Source: Hyphomonas sp.
GTDB taxonomy: Bacteria; Pseudomonadota; Alphaproteobacteria; Caulobacterales; Hyphomonadaceae
Direction: 5' to 3'
Assembly: GCA_024743015.1 (NCBI GenBank)
Contig: JANSXJ010000200.1
Location: 1 to 6,755, forward strand
Length of the DNA: 6,755 bases
Below are positions 1 to 5,818 of the stretch, piece after piece (positions within the stretch are counted from its first letter, which is position 1; each line of letters begins with the position of its first letter). The notes below the pieces were generated by a model. The model did no database searches, was not told where the DNA came from, and saw only the letters and a program-made list of their open reading frames with translations. A program made the translations under genes and the position numbers.

Positions 1-312
1 CCAGCCCGCATCCACGTGCACGACCAGTGGGCGAAGACCCCAATCCTTGATCTTCATCGCCAGGTAAGTGCTGTCGACTCCGCCAGACAGGCCGAGGATG
101 GAGTCGTACTCCTTACCTTCGCCCTCAGCCTTGATCCGCGCAATCATCGCGTCGAGCTTCTGCTTGCCTTCCGCATTGGGAAACCATTGCGTGCCTAGAA
201 GCCCGTCAAACTCGTGGCAGTGATTGCACACACCGTCGGCGTCGAAGGCGATCTCCGGATCGGACGTGTCCATCACACAACGCGTGCATCTCTGGTAGGG
301 GCGGGTCGTCAT
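1..312 (-). CDS. N-acetyl sugar amidotransferase (WbpG/PseA-like), N-terminal part, runs off the left edge
   Basis: Only the first 104 residues are inside the window. They show two Cys-x2-Cys pairs (C9/C12 and C29/C32), which look like a small zinc-binding knuckle, then the PP-loop ATP-pyrophosphatase motif SGGVDS at residues 76-81 within a beta strand (ILGLSGGVDSTYLAMK). This order is typical of the WbpG/PseA N-acetyl sugar amidotransferase family. These cytoplasmic enzymes activate an acetamido group of a sugar with ATP and replace its oxygen with ammonia to give an acetamidino group, in lipopolysaccharide or flagellin glycan precursors. The HisH and HisF2 genes just upstream in the same operon are its expected ammonia source. 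The ATG at 312 overlaps the stop of the polymerase gene (ATGA), and AGGA lies 7 bases before it. The exact sugar substrate cannot be read from this fragment. Confidence 0.9.
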   Translation of the reverse strand, partial: MTTRPYQRCTRCVMDTSDPEIAFDADGVCNHCHEFDGLLGTQWFPNAEGKQKLDAMIARIKAEGEGKEYDSILGLSGGVDSTYLAMKIKDWGLRPLVVHVDAGW

Positions 313-1604
313 TCTGGGGTCCTGGCCAATTTCCAATCGCTGCGAGTCGTTCCGTAGGAGAACAGCATCACCAATGCAACCGATAGAAAGATTCCCGAGC
401 TGAGCAGCGCCGTGGTGTAGGCCTGCTCCGAGATGAGAATGCCGTAGAGCCCGCCAATGGCAACGAACTCGGGCATGGCGCTACGGTCGAACATCGCATC
501 GAGGATCAGCAGGAAGGCGGCGATTACTACGATCGCCAACACGTAGGCGGGCAGCCCCGCCTTGACCAGCGCGTGGAGGAAAGCATTGGTGTTGGCATTG
601 GTTTGGTCGCTGCCAAGGAAGCGGTCGCCAACCAGGAAGGTCCAGTCCGAATAGTGCTGGAGCGGTGCGCCGAGCAGCTTCTGCGCCGGCGCGAGTTCAA
701 GCCACAGTTCGGTGTAGTAGGATTGCACCTGCGGTTGAACCAGCGAAATCCGACGCACGACATAATCGGCCAGCGCCGAGTATCCGCCATCCGATACCTC
801 CCAGAGTACGAAGCCGTAGATTGCAGCCAGACCCGCAAGCCCCAAAGCGACGAAACTGCGCCGGGTGCCCGGCATAGAGAGCATGTAGCCTGCCGCAGCC
901 AGCGCAACCACGTTGAGCGCCGGCGACTTCAGCCCGAGCAGCACGAACATCAGCACCACATAGCCCATGGTGACAAAGAGCAGCGTCGGCGACCGCCGCC
1001 AGCCGGCCATGAAAGCCAGAAGCGGCGCAATGCCGTTGACCGTCATGTTAATGGCGTAGCCTGCCAGCGAGCGTCCGGCCAGTGCGTCGCGACCTGCCAG
1101 CCGGCGATCATAGACCGTGTCGAGCCCGAAGCTGTCTGGCGGCCCGATTGCCACCACGGCGATCGCCGCGGCACCCAGCAGCAGTCCGGCTAGCGGCAGC
1201 GCCAGCATGTGACGCGGAAACAAGAGGACAGGCAGCACGAACCCGCGGACTCGTTCGAAGAGGAAACGGCGTGCCGCAAGCAGCGCGAAGGCGGGCAAGT
1301 ACAACAGGGCCATCATCGCCACAGCCTCGTCGATGGTGAGGATGCCTGTCGCCTGCCAAAGCGCTCCGCCCCAAAGAAAACAGATGACAACGTAGAAGAA
1401 CAGGAACAGGTCCGAGGGCGCGCGGATATTGCGCGGCATCAACGTCGCGGCCAGTGCGCTCCAAGTGAAAAGCAGCAGGGCATGGGCGAAGTCGAAGCGG
1501 ATGGGGCGGAACCCGATGTAAGCGTTGGCCTGCTGGAGATTGACGTCGTAGATCGCAAAGCCGAGCGCCGCTAGGGTCAAGAGCGCCAGAAAACGCAAGA
1601 CCAT
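309..1604 (-). CDS. wzy: O-antigen/polysaccharide polymerase-like membrane protein (Wzy type)
   Basis: A 431-residue, strongly hydrophobic protein with roughly 11 membrane segments by eye (for example about 2-20, 39-56, 65-84, 134-154, 206-226, 250-268, 352-372, 380-396 and 400-417). A long polar loop lies at about 270-345 before the last helices. The loop starts with RRISLVQPQ (284-292) and ends in a TNANTNAFLHALVKAGLPAY stretch, a pattern usual in Wzy-like polymerases. Such proteins sit in the inner membrane and join lipid-linked repeat units on the periplasmic side. Wzy proteins are poorly conserved, so the call rests on topology, loop pattern and the neighbouring flippase. The gene starts 5 bases after the HisF2 stop and its stop overlaps the amidotransferase start. 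GGAG directly abuts the ATG. A TTG two codons later (1598) would have a better 6-base spacing, so the true start may be there. A different polysaccharide membrane protein is possible. Confidence 0.75.
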   Translation of the reverse strand: MVLRFLALLTLAALGFAIYDVNLQQANAYIGFRPIRFDFAHALLLFTWSALAATLMPRNIRAPSDLFLFFYVVICFLWGGALWQATGILTIDEAVAMMALLYLPAFALLAARRFLFERVRGFVLPVLLFPRHMLALPLAGLLLGAAAIAVVAIGPPDSFGLDTVYDRRLAGRDALAGRSLAGYAINMTVNGIAPLLAFMAGWRRSPTLLFVTMGYVVLMFVLLGLKSPALNVVALAAAGYMLSMPGTRRSFVALGLAGLAAIYGFVLWEVSDGGYSALADYVVRRISLVQPQVQSYYTELWLELAPAQKLLGAPLQHYSDWTFLVGDRFLGSDQTNANTNAFLHALVKAGLPAYVLAIVVIAAFLLILDAMFDRSAMPEFVAIGGLYGILISEQAYTTALLSSGIFLSVALVMLFSYGTTRSDWKLARTPE

Positions 1605-1609
1605 CTCCG

Positions 1610-2365
1610 TCAGATCCCCGCCAGTTCGTCGGGGTTGTAGTTGATCAGCACGGCCCGGTGCTTGCCATGGAAGACAAACAGACTGCCCGCCGAGACCGCC
1701 GTTGCGCCGCCCTCTCGCACCGCCTGCGACAGGTGCTCGATCGAGCCGGCCCCGCCACAGGCAACAACCGGCACGTCCACTGCCGCGGCAGCGCGCCGGA
1801 CAAGGGACAGATCGAAGCCGGCCATGGTACCATCTGTGTCGATATTGTTGAGAAGGATTTCCCCGGCCCCGGCTGCAACCAGCGCCTTGAGATGGTTTTC
1901 AAGCTTGAGCCCGGTTTCCTCCGACGCCGATTTCGCCATGACCCGATAGCCTTTGAGAAGCGTCTTGCGAATGTCCACGCCGCCCACCACGGCTTGGCTG
2001 CCAAATGCGCCGGCGGCCTTGGTGATGACGTCCATGTTGCCGAGCGCGGCGGCCGAATTGATGACGACTTTCTCGACGCCGGAGCGGATCAGCCGGCGCA
2101 CCTGGTCGAACTCGGTGATGCCGCCGCCGTAGCCGATCGGCATCAGGCATTCCCCGGCAATCTCCTCGATCAACTCAAAGTTCGGGGCGCGCCCTTCCTT
2201 GGAGGCGTCGATGTCGAGAAGCATCAGCTCGTCAGCTTCCTTCTCGCTGAAAATCCGAACCGCATTGACCGGATCGCCGACGTAGACCGGGTCCTTGAAC
2301 TTGCGGGTCTTGACCAGTCCAAAGCCACGCAGCAGAAGGCAGGGGATCACGCGCGGCCGGTACAT
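1610..2365 (-). CDS. hisF2: HisF2/AglZ-type acetamidino modification protein (HisF paralog)
   Basis: A 251-residue (beta/alpha)8 barrel aligned over its full length with HisF. Visible landmarks are GDPVNAVRIFSEKEADEL, LLDIDAS (D51), GYGGGI (79-83), VVGGVDIRK (D131, equal to HisF D130), NNIDTDGTMAG (D176) and ACGGAG. The first strand reads IPCLLLRG where true HisF has ACLDVKDG, so the catalytic Asp at position 11 is Leu. In HisF both Asp11 and Asp130 are needed for the cyclase reaction, so imidazole-glycerol-phosphate synthesis is unlikely. Paralogs of this type sit in surface-glycan loci and are thought to carry ammonia from HisH to the sugar amidotransferase, which is encoded two genes downstream. 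I chose the ATG at 2365 because it gives the exact HisF N-terminus, overlaps the HisH stop (TGATG) and has AAGGG about 9 bases upstream. A longer reading from 2446 adds 27 residues with no family match. Confidence 0.92.
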   Translation of the reverse strand: MYRPRVIPCLLLRGFGLVKTRKFKDPVYVGDPVNAVRIFSEKEADELMLLDIDASKEGRAPNFELIEEIAGECLMPIGYGGGITEFDQVRRLIRSGVEKVVINSAAALGNMDVITKAAGAFGSQAVVGGVDIRKTLLKGYRVMAKSASEETGLKLENHLKALVAAGAGEILLNNIDTDGTMAGFDLSLVRRAAAAVDVPVVACGGAGSIEHLSQAVREGGATAVSAGSLFVFHGKHRAVLINYNPDELAGI

Positions 2366-2979
2366 CAGTTGGACCCTTCTGCAAAGTTCGACATTAGTTG
2401 CTTTCCGAAACGGTGGCTTTTTTCGGGGTGGAACTGCACGCCGCAAACATTGTCGCGAACCACCGCTGCGGCAAAGTCGATGCCGTAATTGGCCGCCATC
2501 AGCGTCGTCACACCTTGCCCCGGGTCGAGATGGTAGCTGTGCACGAAGTAGAACCGCGTGTCGTCCTCAAGGCCGGCAACCAGCGGGTGCTCGGGCTCCG
2601 GCATTGCCACTTCATTCCAGCCCATGTGCGGCACGCGCAGGCCCTCGATCCTCGGAAAACGACGTACATTCATGTCGAACCAGCCAAGCCCGGGCTCGTC
2701 GCCTTCTTCGCTGCCGTGGCCGAGCATCTGTGCGCCGACACATATTCCCAAAAGGGGGACGCCGCCTCCCAGAACACGCTCTTCGATCAGCGGGATCAGT
2801 CCGGATGCGCGGATGTTCCGCATACAAGTGTTGAAATGGCCGTTGCCGGGCAGGATGATCCGGTCGGCGGCGGCGATCTCGTCTGAATCGGCAGTGATCA
2901 CGCTGTCATGGCCGACGCGGCGAAGCATGTTCGCGACCGCCGCCAGGTTTCCAATGTCATAGTCGATGATCGCGATCAT
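2365..2979 (-). CDS. hisH: HisH-type glutamine amidotransferase subunit for sugar amidination
   Basis: A 204-residue class I glutaminase of normal HisH length. It opens with IAIIDYDIGNLAAVANML. The nucleophile is C80 in GICVGAQML, and the His-Glu pair is H184 and E186 in QFHPEKS. HMGWNEV (118-124) and YFVHSYH (144-150) are also HisH landmarks. It hydrolyses glutamine to glutamate and ammonia in the cytoplasm and should act only when docked on its barrel partner, here the HisF2 encoded directly downstream. The oxyanion-strand motif, normally PGVG, reads PGNG (44-47). Context (flippase, polymerase, sugar amidotransferase; no other his gene) indicates glycan modification rather than histidine synthesis. 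The ATG at 2979 overlaps the Wzx stop (ATGA) and has no clear ribosome binding site, so translation is probably coupled to the upstream gene. Confidence 0.93.
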   Translation of the reverse strand: MIAIIDYDIGNLAAVANMLRRVGHDSVITADSDEIAAADRIILPGNGHFNTCMRNIRASGLIPLIEERVLGGGVPLLGICVGAQMLGHGSEEGDEPGLGWFDMNVRRFPRIEGLRVPHMGWNEVAMPEPEHPLVAGLEDDTRFYFVHSYHLDPGQGVTTLMAANYGIDFAAAVVRDNVCGVQFHPEKSHRFGKQLMSNFAEGSN

Positions 2980-4211
2980 GCTGTTGTGCCACGGCTCAGT
3001 CGAAAGGTCAGGGAGATATAGGCAACATATAGCAGGCTGTAACCTATCGCATAGGCGAGAAGTGTTGCGGCATAGGCCTGCGGCAAAAACAGGGTCGCGA
3101 GGGTCATGCCCAGAAGCACCAGTTGCCAGATCAGGTCGAGCTGCTGTTTTTCGGCAATGTAGATGGTGTAACTGAGCGGGCTTGCGACGAACCGAAGCGC
3201 AAACAGCGGCAGGAGGATCACTGCCGCCTGGCCCGCTCCGCGCCAGTCCTCGCCAAAGGCGAACACGAAAAGCTCCTCGCCGGCGAGAAAGAAGACCAGG
3301 CTCGCTGCCACCGAGCCAGCGGCAAGAACCTTGGCGGTCTGCACATACTCCGCCCGGCAGTCGCCGCGGGTGCGCCAGGCCGACGACGCCCGACGCTTGA
3401 ACACGTCGAGCACCGCCGTACCCATCAGTGAAATCGGGGCGCCGAGGGTACGAAATGCAAGGGCGACGAAGCCGGCCGCCTCTGCGCCAAAGCGCCCGGC
3501 AATGACCAGAAGCGGCAGTTGGGCGGCCAGCGTGTTCACCGAATCCGCCGGCAGCGAAAACATCGGGAACTTGCGGTACCGGCTCCAGAACCCGACCAAA
3601 GCACCAATCCCGCCCTCAAGACGGCGTGGCGGCAGCCAGAACATCATCACGATAATCCCGGCGGCAACGCCTGCGAGATGCGCCGCCGCCAGCGCCGTTG
3701 CCGAAGGCGCCACGAAACCCAGGCCGATCTGCAGACCGGTGATAGTCGTCGCCTGCAGGATCCGCATGAAGGACAGCGCCTTGAACAGACCCTCGGCCGC
3801 CGCCCAAGCCTGCCATATCTGTGAGCCCGTCAGTGCCAGGAATGCTGCGGGAAACATCACGATCAGCGCCGACGGCAGACTGGCGAGGCGATCGGCAAGG
3901 AGTTGGTAGGCAACCAAGCCAAGCAGCACCACTCCGGTCACCATGGCCAAAGTGGTCAACACGGTGGCCATGGCCGCGGCGGCGCGGGGCGGTCCGTCCG
4001 GCTCAAGCGCCAGCGCCATCTCGAAACGGCATGTGGAAAAAACGCCGACGACAGCGGAAATGCCGAGCCAGCTCATGAATATGCCGAACTCGGCCGGAAT
4101 GAACAGGCGCGCGATCACCAACGAGCCCAGGAGCGGGATCAATTGTGCGATGGCGGTGCCTGAGAAAACCAGGGCAACGTTGCGCCAATAGCTGTCGGCA
4201 CCTTTAGTCAA
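2976..4211 (-). CDS. wzx: Lipid-linked oligosaccharide flippase (Wzx-type)
   Basis: A 411-residue multi-span membrane protein with about 10-12 hydrophobic segments. The N-terminus (SYWRNVALVFSGTAIAQ, then LVIARLFIPAEFGIF) and the central stretch from RYRKFPMF (211-218) through LAAQLPLLVIAGRFG to LGAPISLMG (256-263) match the Wzx/polysaccharide-export family pattern. It moves undecaprenyl-linked repeat units from the cytoplasmic to the periplasmic face of the inner membrane. It is the first gene of the visible operon and its stop overlaps the HisH start. The start is a TTG at 4211: an in-frame TAA lies 7 codons upstream and no ATG or GTG lies between, while the next in-frame ATG (codon 46) would remove the first helix. 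No strong ribosome binding site precedes it (only GAG about 6 bases away), so initiation may be weak. Confidence 0.88.
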   Translation of the reverse strand: MTKGADSYWRNVALVFSGTAIAQLIPLLGSLVIARLFIPAEFGIFMSWLGISAVVGVFSTCRFEMALALEPDGPPRAAAAMATVLTTLAMVTGVVLLGLVAYQLLADRLASLPSALIVMFPAAFLALTGSQIWQAWAAAEGLFKALSFMRILQATTITGLQIGLGFVAPSATALAAAHLAGVAAGIIVMMFWLPPRRLEGGIGALVGFWSRYRKFPMFSLPADSVNTLAAQLPLLVIAGRFGAEAAGFVALAFRTLGAPISLMGTAVLDVFKRRASSAWRTRGDCRAEYVQTAKVLAAGSVAASLVFFLAGEELFVFAFGEDWRGAGQAAVILLPLFALRFVASPLSYTIYIAEKQQLDLIWQLVLLGMTLATLFLPQAYAATLLAYAIGYSLLYVAYISLTFRLSRGTTA

Positions 4212-4494
4212 GTGGAACTCGACGGGGATTTACCAGCACTCTTGATCTCTTTGAGCTAACAAGCCTCACTATCAAGGAGCCCCCAGCGATATAAAAAGAA
4301 CCGGGCTGGCAAAATCCAATAGGACCAGGATGTCACGATAACTTATCGCCATCACCAGTTCGAAGCCGTCACCTCGCCTTCCGATTGGGTTTCACTGCGT
4401 TGTCGAGCTCTTCGGGCACCATCTTGTCGAAACACACTGCGTACTTCCAGCATGCTATTCGGTTATCATAGAGTGGAGGCCCAATCGATACGAG
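4212..4494. other. Intergenic stretch between the rad52-like gene and the polysaccharide operon
   Basis: These 283 bases carry no recognised gene. They should hold the operon promoter on the minus strand. The best I can see is an AT-rich TTTTTATATC (minus strand, about 4290-4299) with TTGGAT (minus strand, about 4317-4322) upstream. This is a weak pair that I do not call as a promoter. No rho-independent terminator for the rad52-like gene is evident, nor a JUMPstart-like element. A minus-strand reading frame continues in phase past the rad52-like stop as far as a TGA at 4369-4371. A 60-base line counted by hand (4321-4380) has 32 G/C, clearly lower than inside the polysaccharide operon. Confidence 0.5.
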
Positions 4495-4983
4495 CTATTT
4501 GTCTTGTTCTGCCACGCTGATTTGCGGCGCGTTAGTCTCACGGCACGAACGACTGGTACGCATGGGGTCAGCTGCATAAAGAGTCAATCCAAATGCGTTG
4601 CCGAAAGTCACCAATGCCCGTTTGGTGGCATCAGTCTCTGCTGCCTTGAGGGCAAACTCGTGGGCTTGCCCAGGATTTGTGCCATTTGCTTGGCCAACCC
4701 CCGATCCCTCGCGCACGACCTCAATATCACCCGCACGGACGAGAACGCGCACCCGCGTCGTGTAAACGGCTTCGTATCGGTTACCGCAGCGTTTGGTGTA
4801 TACGCAGCAGCAGTCGACCGTCTCCCGTGTCCAAGCGTCAAAACCAAATATTCGGTTTGCTTCGGAAATCACATGCCAGCCTTCAAGATAACGCCATGTC
4901 GTGCCATCGTCAGAGCGTGTCCGAATGTGCTTGAGGTTTGGTTTTGCCCTGAGTTGACGCCGTTGCTTGTCTGTGAATCCCAT
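4495..4983 (-). CDS. Rad52/Rad22-family single-strand annealing protein (phage-type)
   Basis: A 162-residue protein with the Rad52 core over most of its length. W30-RYLEGWHVISEANRIFGFDAW (to residue 51) matches the eukaryotic [20 protein letters not shown] block. YEAVYTTRVRVLVRAGD (70-86) is the central beta hairpin, and GSGVGQA (93-99) leads into PGQAHEFALKAAETDATKRAL...FGNAFGLTLY (104-136), matching the [20 protein letters not shown] block. Proteins of this family bind single-stranded DNA as rings and anneal complementary strands. In bacteria they come mostly from phages and integrative elements. The last 26 residues are polar and unlike the core. The ATG at 4983 overlaps the stop of the Gp157-family gene (TAATG), so the two are translationally coupled. 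No SSB or exonuclease gene is beside it. The family call is firm; its activity in this host is inferred. Confidence 0.88.
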   Translation of the reverse strand: MGFTDKQRRQLRAKPNLKHIRTRSDDGTTWRYLEGWHVISEANRIFGFDAWTRETVDCCCVYTKRCGNRYEAVYTTRVRVLVRAGDIEVVREGSGVGQANGTNPGQAHEFALKAAETDATKRALVTFGNAFGLTLYAADPMRTSRSCRETNAPQISVAEQDK

Positions 4984-5501
4984 TATTTCACCCTCACCGA
5001 CAAACCGCGCTCTCGGTTGGATAGTTCGGCACCGGAAATTGCGGTACCAGCTTCGAGCGCGTCACGGAGCCGGGCGCGATCAAGTTTGGCAGGTTGGGGA
5101 ATGAAGCACCATTCGGGAATCAGAGTTTCATCGGTGACGATCAGCTTGGCTGGCGTTGTCCGCAGACTCACCGTAAAATCTGGCTCGATGATTTTCGTTA
5201 TGTCAGCCTCTGCCATGGCGCGTTGCGCCGTCGACCGCTTGGCCTCCATTCGGCTTGAAAACCGAGCCAACCGTAGTTTCAGGTCGGCCAATCGGGTTTT
5301 GAGTGCAGCAATCAACGTTTCGTCCTCAAGCGCCGATCGGACGAGGGATGAAATCGCTTCGTGCAGTGTGGTTGCGCCTTCGAGCGTATCTGCCAAGGTG
5401 CATTCATCAAGCTCGGGCCACGCTTTCTGTAGCTCTGACCGAATGTGGATGAAGTTGGCTAGTTCCCCATGGAGGCGCCGTCGTACGTCTTGTCTTGCCA
5501 T
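4983..5501 (-). CDS. Siphovirus Gp157-family protein
   Basis: A 172-residue soluble protein. The N-terminal part has a helix ending in ADTLEG (37-42), as in Gp157 proteins. A charged helical, probably coiled-coil segment covers about 55-100 (ALEDETLIAALKTRLADLKL onward). The C-terminal part is the family signature: FTVSLRTTPAKLIVTDETLIPEWCFIPQP (109-137), then DRARLRDALEAGTAISGAEL (141-160) and a final LSVRVK. Pfam describes relatives of Gp157 from Streptococcus thermophilus phages and links them to phage resistance, but the molecular role is unknown. In phages these genes usually lie with recombinase and SSB genes, as here beside a Rad52-like annealer. The ATG at 5501 has a strong GGAGG 6 bases upstream, and the gene is divergent from an XRE regulator. 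The family assignment rests on motif recognition only. Confidence 0.82.
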   Translation of the reverse strand: MARQDVRRRLHGELANFIHIRSELQKAWPELDECTLADTLEGATTLHEAISSLVRSALEDETLIAALKTRLADLKLRLARFSSRMEAKRSTAQRAMAEADITKIIEPDFTVSLRTTPAKLIVTDETLIPEWCFIPQPAKLDRARLRDALEAGTAISGAELSNRERGLSVRVK

Positions 5502-5522
5502 CTTAATCCTCCAAAATGTAAT
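5495..5522 (+). promoter_or_regulatory. Candidate promoter for the XRE regulator
   Basis: TTGCCA (5495-5500) and TGTAAT (5517-5522) are spaced by 16 bases and each match the sigma-70 consensus at five of six positions. Transcription would start near 5530, at the edge of the palindrome. The -35 box overlaps the start codon of the divergent Gp157 gene, which is tight but possible in phage control regions. Found by eye only. Confidence 0.35.
5508..5512 (-). promoter_or_regulatory. Ribosome binding site of the Gp157-family gene
   Basis: Minus-strand GGAGG lies 6 bases before the ATG at 5501. It is the strongest Shine-Dalgarno match in the window and fixes that start. Confidence 0.8.
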
Positions 5523-5529
5523 TAATATC

Positions 5530-5542
5530 GTGCAAATTGCAC
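5530..5542. promoter_or_regulatory. Palindromic operator candidate GTGCAA-A-TTGCAC
   Basis: A perfect 6-base inverted repeat around a single central A lies in the 59-base space between the divergent Gp157-family and XRE genes. Its size and position suit a dimeric helix-turn-helix repressor controlling both directions, and the XRE gene next to it is the obvious candidate ligand. I saw no second copy of the full palindrome in the window. Binding is inferred. Confidence 0.5.
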
Positions 5543-5560
5543 AAGAAAAGTGGCAAAAAT

Positions 5561-5818
5561 GTGATTACAGGTAGCCAAATCCGGGCGGCGCGTGCTCTTT
5601 TGAAATGGAGCTCCGACGATCTCGCCCGTCAAACAAGCATGTCGCGCAACACCATTAGTCGGCTCGAGGGTTACGACGATCTGCCGCCAAGTCGGACAAA
5701 ATCGTTGCACGACATAAAGCAAATCATGGAGCAGGCAGGCGTGGTTTTCATCGATGCTGACGCTGAGGGAGGTCCGGGCGTGCGCTTAATACGACCAAAA
5801 ACGGGCACGGCGCCCTGA
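5561..5818 (+). CDS. Short XRE-family helix-turn-helix transcriptional regulator
   Basis: An 85-residue protein made of little more than a DNA-binding domain. ITGSQIRAARALLKWSSDDL opens it, and the helix-turn-helix covers about 18-38 (DDLARQTSMSRNTISRLEGY). A short helix (about 47-60) and the tail GVVFIDADAEGGPGVRL follow. Small alphaproteobacterial and phage XRE regulators often have this build, starting at ITGxQIRAARALL and ending with a GGPGVRL-like strand. I chose the GTG at 5561 because it gives the family N-terminus. A TTG at 5537 in the same frame would add eight residues but lies inside the palindrome. The ribosome site is weak (AGAAAAG). Being divergent from the Gp157/Rad52 pair, it most likely represses that pair and itself; this is inference. 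There is no peptidase or sensor domain. Confidence 0.87.
   Translation: MITGSQIRAARALLKWSSDDLARQTSMSRNTISRLEGYDDLPPSRTKSLHDIKQIMEQAGVVFIDADAEGGPGVRLIRPKTGTAP

Noticed and set aside
573..1193. Plus-strand frame of 206 codons opposite the polymerase gene
   Set aside because: The translation is rich in Arg, Gln and His and has no motif, while the minus strand encodes a well-formed membrane protein. It is a high-GC shadow.
1658..2488. Plus-strand frame of 276 codons opposite the HisF2 gene
   Set aside because: HisF2 on the minus strand has full-length family similarity; the opposite frame shows no recognisable domain.
4504..5574. A 356-codon open frame on the plus strand across the rad52-like and Gp157-family genes
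   Set aside because: It lies antisense to two genes with clear family motifs, coupled starts and a strong ribosome site. Its translation is Ser/Arg/Ala-rich with no domain, as expected of an antisense shadow.
5797..5815. GGGC-N5-GCCC hairpin at the end of the XRE gene as a terminator
   Set aside because: The stem is only 4 bases, lies inside the coding sequence and has no T-run after it.
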